A DNA stretch of 64,000 bases, taken from the NCBI RefSeq assembly GCF_014529535.1, contig NC_050735.1:2170001-2234000 (forward strand), written 5' to 3'. The stretch comes from Bradysia coprophila (lineage: Eukaryota > Arthropoda > Insecta > Diptera > Sciaridae). Made by a program: the position numbers and the translations under genes. Below are positions 23,272-34,583 of this stretch, one piece after another (the first letter of the stretch is position 1; every line of letters starts with the position of its first letter). The notes under the pieces were generated by a model. It was not told where the DNA came from, did no database searches, and saw nothing but the letters and a program-made list of their open reading frames with translations.

Positions 23272-24602
23272 TTATTTATTTGTCAAACTCTTCTTGTAAA
23301 ACACCACCTGACCGTCATTCTGAACATAAATGCAATGTGTAATCGCCCGCCATAATGCAACTAATATTGGCGTTTCATCCCTTAAGTAATAATTCCCTAG
23401 AATTGGTTTGATTGCTTCGGTCGCCTCAACACAATGATAGAACGGCATTTTCGAAAAAATGTGATGGCACACATGAGTATCGGTTATGTGATGTAGAACT
23501 GTGTCCAAAAATGTTCCATATGATCGGTCAATCGTGGAAAGCGAGCCTCTTAACCAGGACCACTCCCTACTTCGGAAATGTGGGACATAGGTGTCGGTGT
23601 GATGTAACAGTGTTATCAGTACGAGATATCCATTCATCACGAGATACGGAACAATGTACAGGCGCCAGACAAGGAAAAAATTGAAAATGTAGACGCAGTA
23701 ACCAATAGCTGCCAGTGCTAGAACAAATCCAATATCACTTAAAATTACGCTGCGGCGATTGGTCGATGAAAAGAATTCTGCATTTGGATTAAAGTGGCTG
23801 TTTGGTCTATTTCGATATTTGCTTGGACCAGATGCGTTTATGCCTAAGACAGATAAAGAGTTCATCCCAAATGAACGCTTAAGTTGAAATAAATTATAAA
23901 ACCTAAATACGCGGGCCATCCCAGTAGTAAGAAATAAATGGCTTTGACCAAGTTAAACAGTGGACTATCGTTCAGAAGATGATGGGACCAAGGTGATTGC
24001 GAAATCTCCTGTTCTGTGAACGGAACAAAGGCTAAGTCATTCTCACAACTGCTTGTGTTCGAATGATGTTTTCGGTGTGTTATTTTCCAACTGTGGTAGG
24101 GAGTCAATAATGCTGAGTGCACAATTAATCCAACAATATCGTTGACGCAATCACTCTCAGAAAATGCACCGTGGCCTATGAAAGGAGTACCGTCTTAAGT
24201 TCGATGTCGATTCTAACTGAGCAGCCAGTTAAAACTTCACTTACCACACTCATGAGCCAAAACCCACACACCAAACAAGAAACTGCCTTGAACAAACCAA
24301 TAAACAGGATATGCAATGGCTGTAAAACAGAATGGTACTGATTGATGCTCAAAAATAATGAACGAACAGCACAACAACGAAATGATAGTCACAACGTCTC
24401 TCAATAAATAGCCAAACGATTTGACCATACTACGTTCGAAGCAATGCGGTGGAATAGCATTTCTCAATTCGATTAAGGTGAATGCTGGCCGACAAATTGG
24501 TTGTGGTTGTGGCGTTCCTTCTACGTAATTGTATCCTGCCTCCAGCAACACATTTGTTTCATCATTTTTTTGTTCGTCGGTGCGATCTGTTTCTGTCTGC
24601 AT
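23272..24602 (-). CDS. FAD2-type delta-12 (methyl-end) fatty acid desaturase
   Basis: Exons 24602-24245, 24175-23903 and 23843-23272 join in frame to 400 residues. The di-iron histidine boxes are complete: HECGH (formed across the first intron), HRKHH, and HVCHH with the following IFSKMPFYH. Further FAD2 landmarks are LGWPAYLGINASG (across the second intron), FNPNAEFF, DIGFVLALAAIGY, WSWLRGSLSTIDR and a CIYVQNDG end. Multiple membrane helices lie between the boxes. The family converts oleate in ER phospholipids to linoleate. This is the plant/fungal-type class, unrelated in detail to the acyl-CoA delta-9 desaturases usual in flies, so it is a horizontal-transfer candidate. Two short introns and insect genes on both sides argue that it is resident, not contamination. 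It lies 628 bases downstream of the RING gene on the same strand. Confidence 0.92.
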
Positions 24603-25068
24603 TGTCTGCTGTTGTAGTAAGACAATTTTAAACTAATTTAACGGTGACATTATTCGGTCACATTTATAGAAACCTTGTGCCTTGTAATGCGATTGTAATG
24701 AGACAATTGAAACGCCAATTTTTAAACTTTTATGCTTTTTTTGGATTATTATTTTTGGCTTAGTGCTGCAAAATACTTTGTGCAACAGATTTGTGACTGT
24801 GATTGCAAAATTGGTTAGTTTTTGTAAATTGTTGCGCTTTCGTTAATACTCTTTCACTATCACTGCCCCATTTTACCACAATCCAATCCAATCAGACAAT
24901 TGATCCATCACAAAGCTGAATCAAATTGTTGCCGATGCGAATGACTTCACAAATGATCTTATCACTGTAATGAAGTTCAACGGGTCCGGTTGTTTTACAA
25001 CTTTTTGAAATAACGTCCCATTTATACGTAACAAATTTAACCGTAGCTTCACATAGCGACGCGACCTA

Positions 25069-25123
25069 CGTATCGAATTTCTTGTGTTCTATTTCAAATT
25101 TAGAACAAAAGAAATTCGATACG
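25069..25123. repeat. Perfect-arm hairpin
   Basis: CGTATCGAATTTC (25069-25081) faces GAAATTCGATACG (25111-25123) around a 29-base loop with its own complementarity. It lies just beyond the 3' end of the minus-strand RING gene. It could be a MITE core or a transcript 3'-end structure. Confidence 0.6.
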
Positions 25124-25229
25124 AGCGGCTCTGTGTGTAAGGCCAGTAATATGACAGTGCAACATAAAAAGTGTGCTACACCAAGGCAGCTCGAGAGTTG
25201 TCTTGGCTGCACCGATCAAATAAAAAAAA

Positions 25230-26576
25230 TCAGTTCATTTGGAAAAGGAATGTGGTCAAGGTGCTTGCGACAATCAATACAATTTTCACAGAAACTTCAA
25301 CACCGCCCGATGTACTGCTGCCCGAATTAATCAATTTATTCCACAGTTCAACGGCTTCTTCACGTATACTTTTCGGATCTTCCGTTTCCGACGCCAATCG
25401 GCTATCATTTTCGATTTCTTTACGCAACGCTTCCGGTGTTGCATTCGAACTTTTGTCTAAAATATTCTTCAAATGCACCAGTTTCGCCTCCAATTCACGA
25501 TTCTTTTCTTCCAATTGACTCTGCCGGTCATCGAAGAAATTCGTTTGCGATTTTGGCGTTTTGTCGGCCTCGATTCGCGTCTTCAGTATGTTGATGCTAT
25601 TTTCCAACACTTCCAGTTTCAAATTAATCCGTCGATCGGTTTGAATCTGTTCCAGTAACAGCTGGTCGCCACGATGACTCACATCGTCGAGACGTTTCAG
25701 TATGTCCTGCGTCTTTGCCCCGTTTCCGACAGATTTTCCAACACTATCCACGGCCAACCGAAGGTTTTTGTTGTCACGGCTCGAATTATTTGCGATCTGA
25801 TGCAGTTCGTCGTTCAACACTTCCAGTCGTTGTGATATGTTCTGAATGTTTAATGAAGTTGCGCTGGAGTGTATGGCATCCAAAATTAAATGCGAATAAA
25901 CAATGACGATGATCAGGGTAATGACTGCGATAAGGCAAGTGATACCGGCCACTGGATGTAGAAATTTATTTTGTCTTCTAACTTTCGTCTTTGAATGAAC
26001 ATCGGCAAGATTGCAGGATTCGGGGTCGGTTCGTTCGTGGTCCATAGCAGTTGAAATAGCTAGTAGGATTTATAGCATTGAAATAGGTAGGTACACAGTC
26101 GTGACACACAATAAACTCTTACCTGTAGTCAATTCTTTGGAAACTGCCGACAGTTTGTCATCATAATTGCTTCGCAGGCGTGTTATGTTGTTCAGCAGCA
26201 TCGTTGAAAATTCCGAATTCAATTGACGAAATTTATCATTCAAATCCTTAGTCTGGTTGTACGTTTGAAGATTGATGTGCTCTTTGACTTGTCGCAACAA
26301 TGCTTCCGCTTTCGGATCGTCCATCGCAATCGCCGAAGTTGTTGATCTGTTACCGTCTCCACTCGCCATCGCTGTATCGTCGACTGTCAAATAAATTTTG
26401 GTTATGGTGTCGATGTTGCATGGGTCACGGCACTGCGGACATGTCGGTTCCGGAGTACGATCCCACCATGGAAGAATGCAGTTCGAGTGGTAAACGTGAC
26501 CGCATTTGTTGACATAATTATCCGGTGATTCTTTGCTTATCAAGTTTTCCTGGCAGATTGGACAGATGAGGCTCAT
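25230..26576 (-). CDS. RING-H2 protein with coiled coils and two membrane segments
   Basis: Exons 26576-26123 and 26059-25230 (63-base intron) join in frame to 427 residues; a Met just after the junction is not a separate gene start. Residues 5-52 are a C3H2C3 RING (CPIC, CGHVYHSNC, CPQC), followed by KIYLTVDD, which resembles the spacing in TRAIP/no-poles E3 ligases. Residues 85-150 and 215-370 are predicted coiled coils (heptad-like, charged). A membrane helix lies near 188-209 (CLIAVITLIIVIVYSHL), and a second hydrophobic segment ends the protein (KIVLIVASTLTTFLF). It would be a membrane-anchored ubiquitin ligase with a RING facing the cytosol. I do not know this exact architecture from a named fly gene. 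Confidence 0.85.
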
Positions 26577-27412
26577 TGCGACTGTGGGTTTTCCTTGAAC
26601 GTTAACCTATTGGAAGGAAATAATTTTCACAATTTTATATTGGAGATCATTGTCAAGAGATGGAGGTGAACTGAACTACTGAAGGTAACACAAAATTCGT
26701 GCTAACTTTCTTCTGTGTACATGATTTCATATCACTATCTTTCGAGTGATTATATGCATGTGTTTTACGTGAACGTAAATTATTTCGAGGCGTTAGATAG
26801 ACTTTAGATAATGTTTGTTAAGTCGTGTCATTCATGATTCATCATGTCAATTTTCAGTTGTGTGATAACGTTATCAATGGGCCAGAAGTGAATCAAAGAC
26901 AATAAATTTTGTTTGTATCTGTTGTGGTCCGTAGATCTTAGGCACTTTCGCTTGTCCCACTCACTTCATTTGGACTACAACTGGCGAAATTGCTTAGATA
27001 CGTAAATAACTATTTCACGTTTCTAAGTAAAGCGTTTTAGCTCTTTTAGTCGCCGGACATGTATCAGTAGTCATCAAACCCATATTGTTCTTTCATTCAT
27101 AAAAACGTTTATCAATGAAACAACGATATGTGTCCGGAGGTTGGTGCGTCAACTGTTTATGAATATTTTTTTGCGTATTTGTTTTTGGCTAATTTTAGGT
27201 ACTTTCGCTTAAAATCAATCGTACAGACACCCGACAAAATTGTTTAAAATCATACTATTTTAGGTCCCGACATATGGAATAGTTATTTATACAAAAAGGG
27301 AAAAATGATGAAAATGATTTTTTGATGATCCAAGGGGTAGCCGAGTTCGGTTTTCGACGAATGTAATAATCATTTACATGCTTATGCACGGTAAAGAGCA
27401 CTTTACATCACT
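26577..27412. other. Upstream flank of the RING gene and repeat scraps
   Basis: No coding exon. Fragments of the GGCACTTTCGC inverted-repeat family (compare 43270-43380) occur at 26930-27000 and 27175-27240. Confidence 0.4.
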
Positions 27413-27529
27413 GTTACGTCACTGCTTATAAATGCTTGTTTAGGCACGTGTGATTACTCCACTCGCCTTCGGCTCGTTCCTACAACCTCACACTTGCCTA
27501 AACAAATATTTACAAACAGTGACGTAACA
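27413..27529. mobile_element. Inverted repeat with CCTTCGG centre
   Basis: The arms (GTTACGTCACTG, TTGTTTAGGCACGTGTGA) pair with 27489-27529. The centre of symmetry (about 27471) falls on CGCCTTCGGCT. Confidence 0.7.
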
Positions 27530-28145
27530 TACTATTACTTTACTAGTGAAGTAATAGGGTCATTTCCTTCTCAGGGAAAATCCTTTACCTCGCTCGTAAA
27601 GTAAGATAGCATACGGGAAATAATTTGATAGCTCGTATCAAGGAAATGAAATTACTTTCCTGGTTTAGTAAATCTATGATTACATGCAACTTGCGCTGAA
27701 AACCATATTTCATATTTCAGGCACTTCCAGACACTACTTTCAACCATTACATAACTCGGGATAAAAATGAAAAGTCTTGTGCTTATTGATCTCATCTACG
27801 CCTCGGATCAACAAAATTCACATTTTCATCTTTTTACATGACTAGGGTAAAATTCCTACGAATGATGATTAAATCAGGCATAAGAAACTTATCGAAGTAG
27901 ATTTTTTTTTGCTGCGATTGGCCAAAGATGTTCATTACTTTACTATGCTGGTGGATGTAATAAGGCTATTACATGTATAGGCAATAACCTTTACATAGTA
28001 AAACGTCGTACTACACACGGAAAATAAAGTGATATCTCGTATCACGATGAGTAAAAGTACCTCGAACCGCCGCCCTCGGATACTTTTTCTCATCTGGATA
28101 CGAGATATCACTTTACTTCCCTTGCATAGTAATGTACTATTACCC
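27530..28145. repeat. Dispersed inverted repeats, GATATCTCGTATC family
   Basis: Repeated GATATCTCGTATCACGATGAG arms, with arms around 28030-28055 and 28090-28120. The stretch 27940-28145 is an inverted copy of 53780-54000. 27690-27860 is a copy of the TTACATAACTCGGG repeat seen at 8695 and 53590. A further relative is at 31430-31575. Confidence 0.65.
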
Positions 28146-29009
28146 TACCAACAAAACAAAAAATAAGTAGCGAAGCAACAGTTAACTTCAGGATCGAGAA
28201 TGAGTCGTAATTCGTAATGTAAATTTTAAACAAATGGAAACATGTGTTTGTTATTGTTATAAATGGTTGTTGCATGAATAGTAGAGAAAATGAGAAACGT
28301 TTGTCACAAAATAAATTGATTCGACTTTCGGAATGTTCTCTATGTTTACACCAACTGAAATTCATGTCGATCGTATACGTGGATTAGAGTATAAAGAACC
28401 GATTGTCTGGTTGTAATCTATGAACATTTGAAGTAACAAACAGCTTAGTAGTCATTAAAGGCTACAGTTATCTGTTTTGCGAATGAAATAACGAAACTAA
28501 AAATTTATTTTTAGATTTCAATGGGTCACTTACTTGAATTGAACTTGCAATGCATTCACTTGTTACTGGAAGATATTTATTAAAACATGTATATTGAGGT
28601 ATAAGTAATATCAAACATTAGTTCACAGCACTTTCAATTTTTAACAATAAACACTAGTGAGTAAAAACATCAAAATCTGCATTTACTGTGTCGCAACAAT
28701 AGCAAGACTCAATTATTTTTATGAACTGGATGAAGGCACTGAAGGAAAAATGTTATTATGACGGAGAAGAGTGACATAAATAGAGAATATGCAGTGTTGA
28801 TAGCAGAATGCAACTATAGTAGAATAAGTCGTAAGCACGTACGTACAAATATGGCGCAAAATTTAAAGTTAAAAGGGTAATAGTACATTACTTAACAATG
28901 GGGCAAATGATGGAAATGGTAATTCTTCTACCTCACGTTTTTGAATAAAAGATGTTATCGGATGTTATACTGTATAACTTATACATCAAGGTGGATAAAC
29001 AAGTTTCAA
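28146..29009. other. Intergenic, no gene seen
   Basis: AT-rich, without exons or clean repeats. AAATGATGGAAATGGTA at 28911 also occurs near 3536. Confidence 0.35.
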
Positions 29010-30000
29010 ACGTTTTTTCCGGCGCCTATATTACCATATATCGGTGAACTTCCATAGGGGCCAGAAAACCATTTTTAGCCCCGTACGAAGTACTGGGGGC
29101 TTATAAGATTAATATGCCGTTTGTAACACGTCGAATTGGAAGCAGACAGTAAGGGCAAAGCATTTGGTTGTGTTCATAGATGACGAATCCGCAATAAAAA
29201 AATGTCCGTCCGTCCGTGACCCCTCTAGCTTGAGTAAATCACAACCTTTTTTCAAAATTCTTTTTTTCCCCGATTGGTATCGACAAAAGTAAGGTCAAGT
29301 TCGAAAATGGGCATGGTAGGGTCGGCCCCTCCAGAGCTAGGGCCCTATAGGTGTTTTTCAGTCTTTCAACGATATCTACCGAAATACGCACGCAATAGCT
29401 GCTTGTGATATATCAAATGAAAGGTATTGACGAGTAGAACCTTGTTGCTGAACATTGTTTTTGGGTAAGATGCAACGTGGGCTTGTTGGGAGGGCTCTAA
29501 GGTCGTTACTCGGCCCTAAGTGTTTTTTGCACATAAAACGAGTAAATCTCATCCGATTTTGCTAGTTTTAGTTTTTTATGGAAGGTAATTGAATACCGAA
29601 AAGAACGTGGCGAAAAAAGTTTCAAATTTGGGCCCTTGCACTAAGGCCGCTACTCGGCCCTAAGTGTTTTTTGCACGTAAATCGAGTAAATCTCATCCGA
29701 TTTTGCTAGTTTTTGTTTCATTTGAGAGATAATTGAATGCCGAATAGAATGATGGCAAAAAAAGTTTCAAATTTGGGCCCTTGCACTAAGGCCGCTACTC
29801 GGCCCTAAGTGCTTTTTGCACATAAATCGAGTAAATCTCAACCGATTTTGCTAGTTTTTGTTTCATTTGAGAGGTAATTGAATACCCAATGGAAAGTTGG
29901 CAAAAAATTTTGGGTTTCTAAAATAATGTCGTAAATTGTTGGTTTTATTTGAAAGGTACTTCGTACGGGCTTTCGTAATTGCGCTATGCGCAATTTTAAA
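29010..30000. repeat. Dispersed repeat with GTACGAAGTAC ends and 142-bp tandem units
   Basis: It begins near GCCCCGTACGAAGTACTGGG (29081) and ends near GGTACTTCGTACGGGC (29953). GTCCGTCCGTCCGTG-like sequence lies at 29203-29220. Three units of about 142 bases start at 29500, 29642 and 29785, sharing CTACTCGGCCCTAAGTG, CGAGTAAATCTCATCCGATT and AAAAAGTTTCAAATTTGGGC. There is no coding frame. It is probably a non-autonomous repeat. Confidence 0.7.
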
Positions 30001-30059
30001 AATGAACAGTTTCAGTAAATTTGACAATGCCCAACTTGACTTGCATTTTGGTAACAGAC

Positions 30060-30245
30060 GCATTAGAGGGTTGTAGACGTATTAGGGTTCCGGGCTTATT
30101 AGGGCTACGGACGTATTATGGTTGCTGACGAAATAGGATTACGGGTTGTACGGGGCTAAGTAGCAGCAAACGCTCCGACTGTTCTGATGCCTTGTTTAAA
30201 GTGGTTTTGGAATCTAGGGTTCAATTCCTGTCTAGGATTAAATAA
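30060..30245. repeat. Irregular short tandem and dispersed fragment
   Basis: Irregular GACGTATTAGGGTT-like units (30065-30150), then a stretch whose inverted relative is at 54183-54245 (shared AGCAAACGCTCCGACTGTTC). Confidence 0.5.
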
Positions 30246-31176
30246 ATTATTCCACTAAAAAATTGGTAGGATGTGGCTTCTCAATGAACTTTGAAGAGGA
30301 AGTAAAGTGTTAATACCTATTTTAGGTAAATTAAATTTTCAAAAATTTCCTAATTTTTCTATCACTATTTGTCATTTTCTCTGAAAGTCCCTCTGTTCTT
30401 TTTACGGCAATTTTAGTAGTTTTTCATACCTTTCAGCTGAAACATTTATTTTGGCATGGTAAACAAGATATATGATAAAACTTACAACAAAATTACAAAT
30501 TGCTGTCTGTAAGTTATGTACCAACTGGCATCACAGCACGATGTGTAAACCGCCTCTGGACGGCCAAAATCAATCAAAACTGTGAGAAAATTTGGTTCGT
30601 GTTAGTGTTAGCATCATTTTCACGGAAGTGACCCTTGCCGCATGCAGCGGAACTTATCCAAGGTTTCGTTTACAGGGTATGGTAGACAGACAGTTCAGCT
30701 CTCACCACTCTCACAGAAAAAAATCACCTCTCGTGATGATTCGATATTCTTATAGTAATGAAAGAGAATGTAAAAAAAAGTGTGTCACTCATCGGCTTCA
30801 ATAAATTATTATACACATTTTGACACATCCAAACCATTTGTTTAATTTTCTTAGGCCAACAACAAAGGCAGTCTGGGCCACTGGTTTAACGTGACTTCCA
30901 AACCACACCTAGAAGTATGCAAATACTCTCTGAGGAAAGTTAGGTGCTATTAATATTTTAATTAATTTAATTAAATTAATTGATATTTTGCCTAATAGTA
31001 AGTAAGACATATAAACACAAATTCATAGTATTTTGGTACGGCATACCAGTCGTTCAGTGTGATCGTTACGGACATTAGGTCACATTAAAAAAATTATTCA
31101 AAATACATATATTTGGCAGAGAGATGCTAATATAACGGCTGTCATATTAGCACCTCTCTGATAATCGGCAATAATA
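30246..31176. other. Intergenic, no gene seen
   Basis: No coding exon. A fragment at 31120-31165 (GCTAATATAACGGCTGTC with its facing copy) relates to the element at 40226-40387. Confidence 0.35.
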
Positions 31177-31313
31177 GAGTGTTCCATTTCGGAGATGGTT
31201 CAAGTTTGTCCCACGGCATCTTCATATAAAAAATACTGAAAGTGAACACGTAACTCATTTTTTGTATGATGGCCCACGGCATAAAAGTGAATTATATCCG
31301 AAATGGAGCGCCC
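31177..31313. mobile_element. 137-bp TA-flanked MITE, GTTCCATTTCGGA ends, copy 1
   Basis: The ends GAGTGTTCCATTTCGGA and TCCGAAATGGAGCGCCC are inverted and flanked by TA on both sides, as for Tc1/mariner-type insertions. It is the same length as 43677-43813, in opposite orientation. Confidence 0.88.
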
Positions 31314-31429
31314 TATGTGACAAATGATATAAATAGATTCTGAAGTGTTTACCAACCTCTGGTTCGCATCGGTTCGGTAAATTTCGCACAAGAGGTAAAG
31401 TTCCGCCACCGTCAAGTAAAATGAACTTT

Positions 31430-31575
31430 ACCTCACGTTATTGAGTAATAGTACATTACTATACCAGTGAAGTAATTTGATATCTCGTATCACGATGAGT
31501 AAAAGTCCCTCGGGCTGAGCGAGGGAAAGGGTCTTCACTAGTGAGGGAAAGGCCACATTACCTCACTAGTAAAGT
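31430..31575. repeat. Inverted repeat, GATATCTCGTATC family
   Basis: It contains AGTACATTACTATACCAGTG, GATATCTCGTATCACGATGAG and the core CCCTCGGGCTGAGCGAGGG. Related to 27530-28145 and 53785-54000. Confidence 0.6.
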
Positions 31576-33000
31576 AAACTAGATTTACAAACTACCCGTT
31601 TGTTGGCTAGTTCCCTTTTTACAGTAATCCATGTTATTTGATAGTAATAGTACAATTCCCTTCTGAAGCATGCTCGAAACATTGCGTGCTTTTGTTGTAG
31701 GTATAAATACAATTCCTTTGAATTTATTTTAAATAAATAGTTCAGTGCCGAGAGTATAACCACACTCCAAATGAAATTGGATTTCGGCTTAAATTATCAG
31801 AGATTGACAAGCCAAAAATATTTTTAATTAAAATTCTGGCTTCAGTGAAGCGCGTTTGAATGGTGAACATTTTTTTTTATTCTCATAATCATGTACATCA
31901 ACTGAAAATCAAGAGACGCTATGTTGTACGCTTATGCGCTCATACGTTATGTTTGTAATTATTATTCGTACTGTTCGTACATCAAATCAGCAAAAAACGG
32001 ATTTTTAACAGCAAACTTTAGCTAAACTTTTAATAAAACAAAATTAAATTGCTTATCAACACAAACATCAAATAAAAGCCCTTTTTACGACAGCATACAA
32101 CACACATCAGCTTTCCCAGTTATGCTTCTGATGTGCATGTGTTGAATAATATTTTTGTTTAACAGAGCTGTTTTTTTTCGCACACATTTTTGAGACTTTG
32201 AGAGTATACCGTGATGTTTGCCACATAACATTATAGCCGTGTCCCATTCTACTTTCGTGCATTGAAACTTTTTCAAAAAAAAAACACGAAGAAACGTTTC
32301 TTACCAAAGAGAGTAAAAGAAACTTTATTCGCAATTTAATAAAATGTGATAAGCAACTTTCAGCAAATATCATGACTCAGACGAAGTTGTCACATCAAAC
32401 GAAATTGCTGATTTGATGTATTTTATCCGTATATTAAACTACGCTGGTATTACGACTGTGGAATTAAACAAAAAGTATACGAGACTCATGTTTTCTTGGG
32501 TAATCAAATCCTTAGGTATGTCTAATTGGACCTAGCGAGTAGCAATTAAGAATGAAACTGTTTGTACGAAATGCGTATTTACAGAAACGGCACATTGGAT
32601 ATGGGGTCGGGTACCGTATGTGTGCGAATATTTTAATATAGTAAATTATCATAAATACAAGGTCTAATATTTGCGAATAAAATCACTGAGATTTCCAAAA
32701 GTTTTCCTGACTTCAAACAATTTGTTTCTCATAATTATGTGAGCTTTCAACGTTGTTGAACAACTGTATGCAATCGATCAAAAGCTCACTACACTCAACT
32801 TGTTTGTTTCTTCTAACCAGAACATACATTTAATTTCATTCAGAAACGTGAATTTTGGCGAATGTTTGACTCAAGCTTTAGAATAAAATACCTACCTTAA
32901 TTGTCAATGAGACAAACAACAAAAAAAGGTGTATTTTGACCGTTAAAAAAATGTGTGTCTGTGCCTTTCATAGTGCGTTGGACAGAAGAGAGAAATGGCT
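31576..33000. other. Intergenic, no gene seen
   Basis: AT-rich, with a few weak hairpins. Open frames here lack codon structure or motifs. Confidence 0.35.
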
Positions 33001-33520
33001 AGGGTCAAGTTCTAAGACTAGTGCCAAGTTCTAAAAATAGGTCCAAGTTCTGAAAATATATAGCCAAGTTCTAAGAGTAGAGTCAAATTCTAAAAGAAGC
33101 CAAGTTCTAAAAGTAGTGCCGAGTTCTACAAGTATGGCAAAGTTCTAAAAGTATGGCAAAGTTCTGAGACTAGGACCAAGTTCTAAAAGTAGGGCAAAGT
33201 TCTGAGACTAGGACCAAGTTCTAAGACTAGGGCCAAGTTCTAAAAGTATAGTCAAGTTCTAAAATCATAGCCAAGTTCAAATAAAAGTAGAGCCAAGTTC
33301 TAGAAGTAGAGTCATGTGCTAAAAGTAGGGCCAAGTTCTAATGAAAGCCAAGTTCTAAATGTAGGGCCAAGTTCTAAAAGAAGCCAAGTTCTAAAAGTAG
33401 AGCAAAGTTCTAAAAGTAGGACAAAGTTCTGAGACAAATGTCAAGTTTGAGACTAGGAGAAAGTTCTAAAAGTGTGGCCAAGCTCTAAAACTAGTGCCAA
33501 GTTTCAAGGGCCAAATTTCG
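33001..33520 (+). repeat. Minisatellite, GGCCAAGTTCTAAAAGTA unit
   Basis: About 27 diverged units of 17-22 bases, consensus near GGCCAAGTTCTAAAAGTA, with a variant ending TCTGAGACTAGGA. Units differ by substitutions and small indels, so it is an old or fast-slipping array. It has no spacers and is not a CRISPR. Confidence 0.9.
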
Positions 33521-33626
33521 AGAAAATTCAAGAAAGTAAGCTGTCTAAAACTGGTATTTTCGAGGGCATGGCCAGTAGATTTTGATGGCACAAACTTATA
33601 AAACTCATCGACACATCCAGACGGAA

Positions 33627-33756
33627 GCGTAAAGTTAACTTAGCAGGAGCAGTAGATTTAACGAAGAGGCTAAATTCATTAGAAGGTCTTTGATTTTGGT
33701 TTGCCTATACTTCTCCTGCCTGGTTGACATTCGACTGGCGTGATACCTAACATTGA
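33627..33756. mobile_element. Degenerate copy of the CACGNCAGAGTAAA MITE
   Basis: GTTAACTTAGCAGGAGCAG faces TCTCCTGCCTGGTTGAC, followed by a worn TCGACTGGCGTGAT end. It is weaker than the intact copy at 21306. Confidence 0.5.
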
Positions 33757-34376
33757 ATTTGGAAGATAACTGATAATTGCATACAGCAAATGTTTACCAT
33801 CAGCTTGTCAACCTATAAAAGAACTTAGTGCTTACATAAATCGTGTTTTTCTGGCTCATCAATTTCATAGGGACAATACACACATCAAATATATTTATTC
33901 GCAAAAAGTATTATATTGTTGGTGCTGCTAGTGTAGTGTGCAGTTACTTGACTTGACATTGCATAAAAATTCATATAATGTCGCCATTACGTCTGAGTGT
34001 GTAGAAGCCTGATAAAGCTGTGAAAATTGAACAAAAATCGATGACATTATGTAAGCTTTATGGCAACGGTCAATTGCAGTTCATCTGACCGATTTAATTT
34101 CTTGTGTTGAAAACAATGGATTCTTTTTAGTATTGAGCAATCCGGTTACATTGTTTGAGTTTATTTTGTTTGTAATATGGACGACGAAATATAGACTTCA
34201 CTGTAAATACAATCGAATTGTAAATATGCAAATGGTGCAAATAGCCACTTTACAATACTTTGGCTATTCGAACATGGTCTCTCGCCATCGTTCAGCAATT
34301 GGTTTAGCCTCGGATCAGTAAATTTGACAAAAGACGTACCATTTGCATCCTTTGTCCCATTGCCAAGTACAGGTCT
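33757..34376. other. Intergenic, no gene seen
   Basis: No exon or clean repeat is visible. Confidence 0.35.
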
Positions 34377-34583
34377 TTTACCTCCTATGTGCTGCGAAAG
34401 TTCATTTTTCGCAGGGGGCCGTAAAAGAAAAATTCACTTTCGCTGCACTTAAGAGGTAAAATAAACTACATAATTGTGCGGAAATCGTTGTTTTGACTCG
34501 TGTGGTTGTATACTTCGCCTTCGGCTCAGCATACAAACTTCACACTCTTCAAAATAACAATTTTCCGCACAAGTATGTAATCT
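34377..34583. mobile_element. Two adjacent inverted repeats, one with CCTTCGG centre
   Basis: 34377-34462 pairs TTTTACCTC...GCTGCGAAAG with its complement. 34468-34578 pairs ACATAATTGTGCGGAAA with TTTCCGCACAAGTATGT, and its symmetry centre (about 34523) falls on CGCCTTCGGCT. Confidence 0.7.

Noticed and set aside
26070-26122. Read-through end of the RING exon, and a separate gene starting at 26045
   Set aside because: A GTAAGAG donor and TACTAG acceptor join both parts in frame across a 63-base intron.
30205-30235. tRNA-like T-arm (GGGTTCAATTCC)
   Set aside because: No acceptor stem, D-arm or anticodon arm can be drawn around it.
31200-31415. Open frame matching another at 43578-43790 (FYAVGHHTKNELRVH)
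   Set aside because: Both frames lie in copies of the 137-bp TA-flanked MITE; the match is nucleotide-level transposon similarity.
33001-33520. CRISPR-like periodic repeat
   Set aside because: Units are contiguous and diverged, without spacers, in a eukaryotic context.
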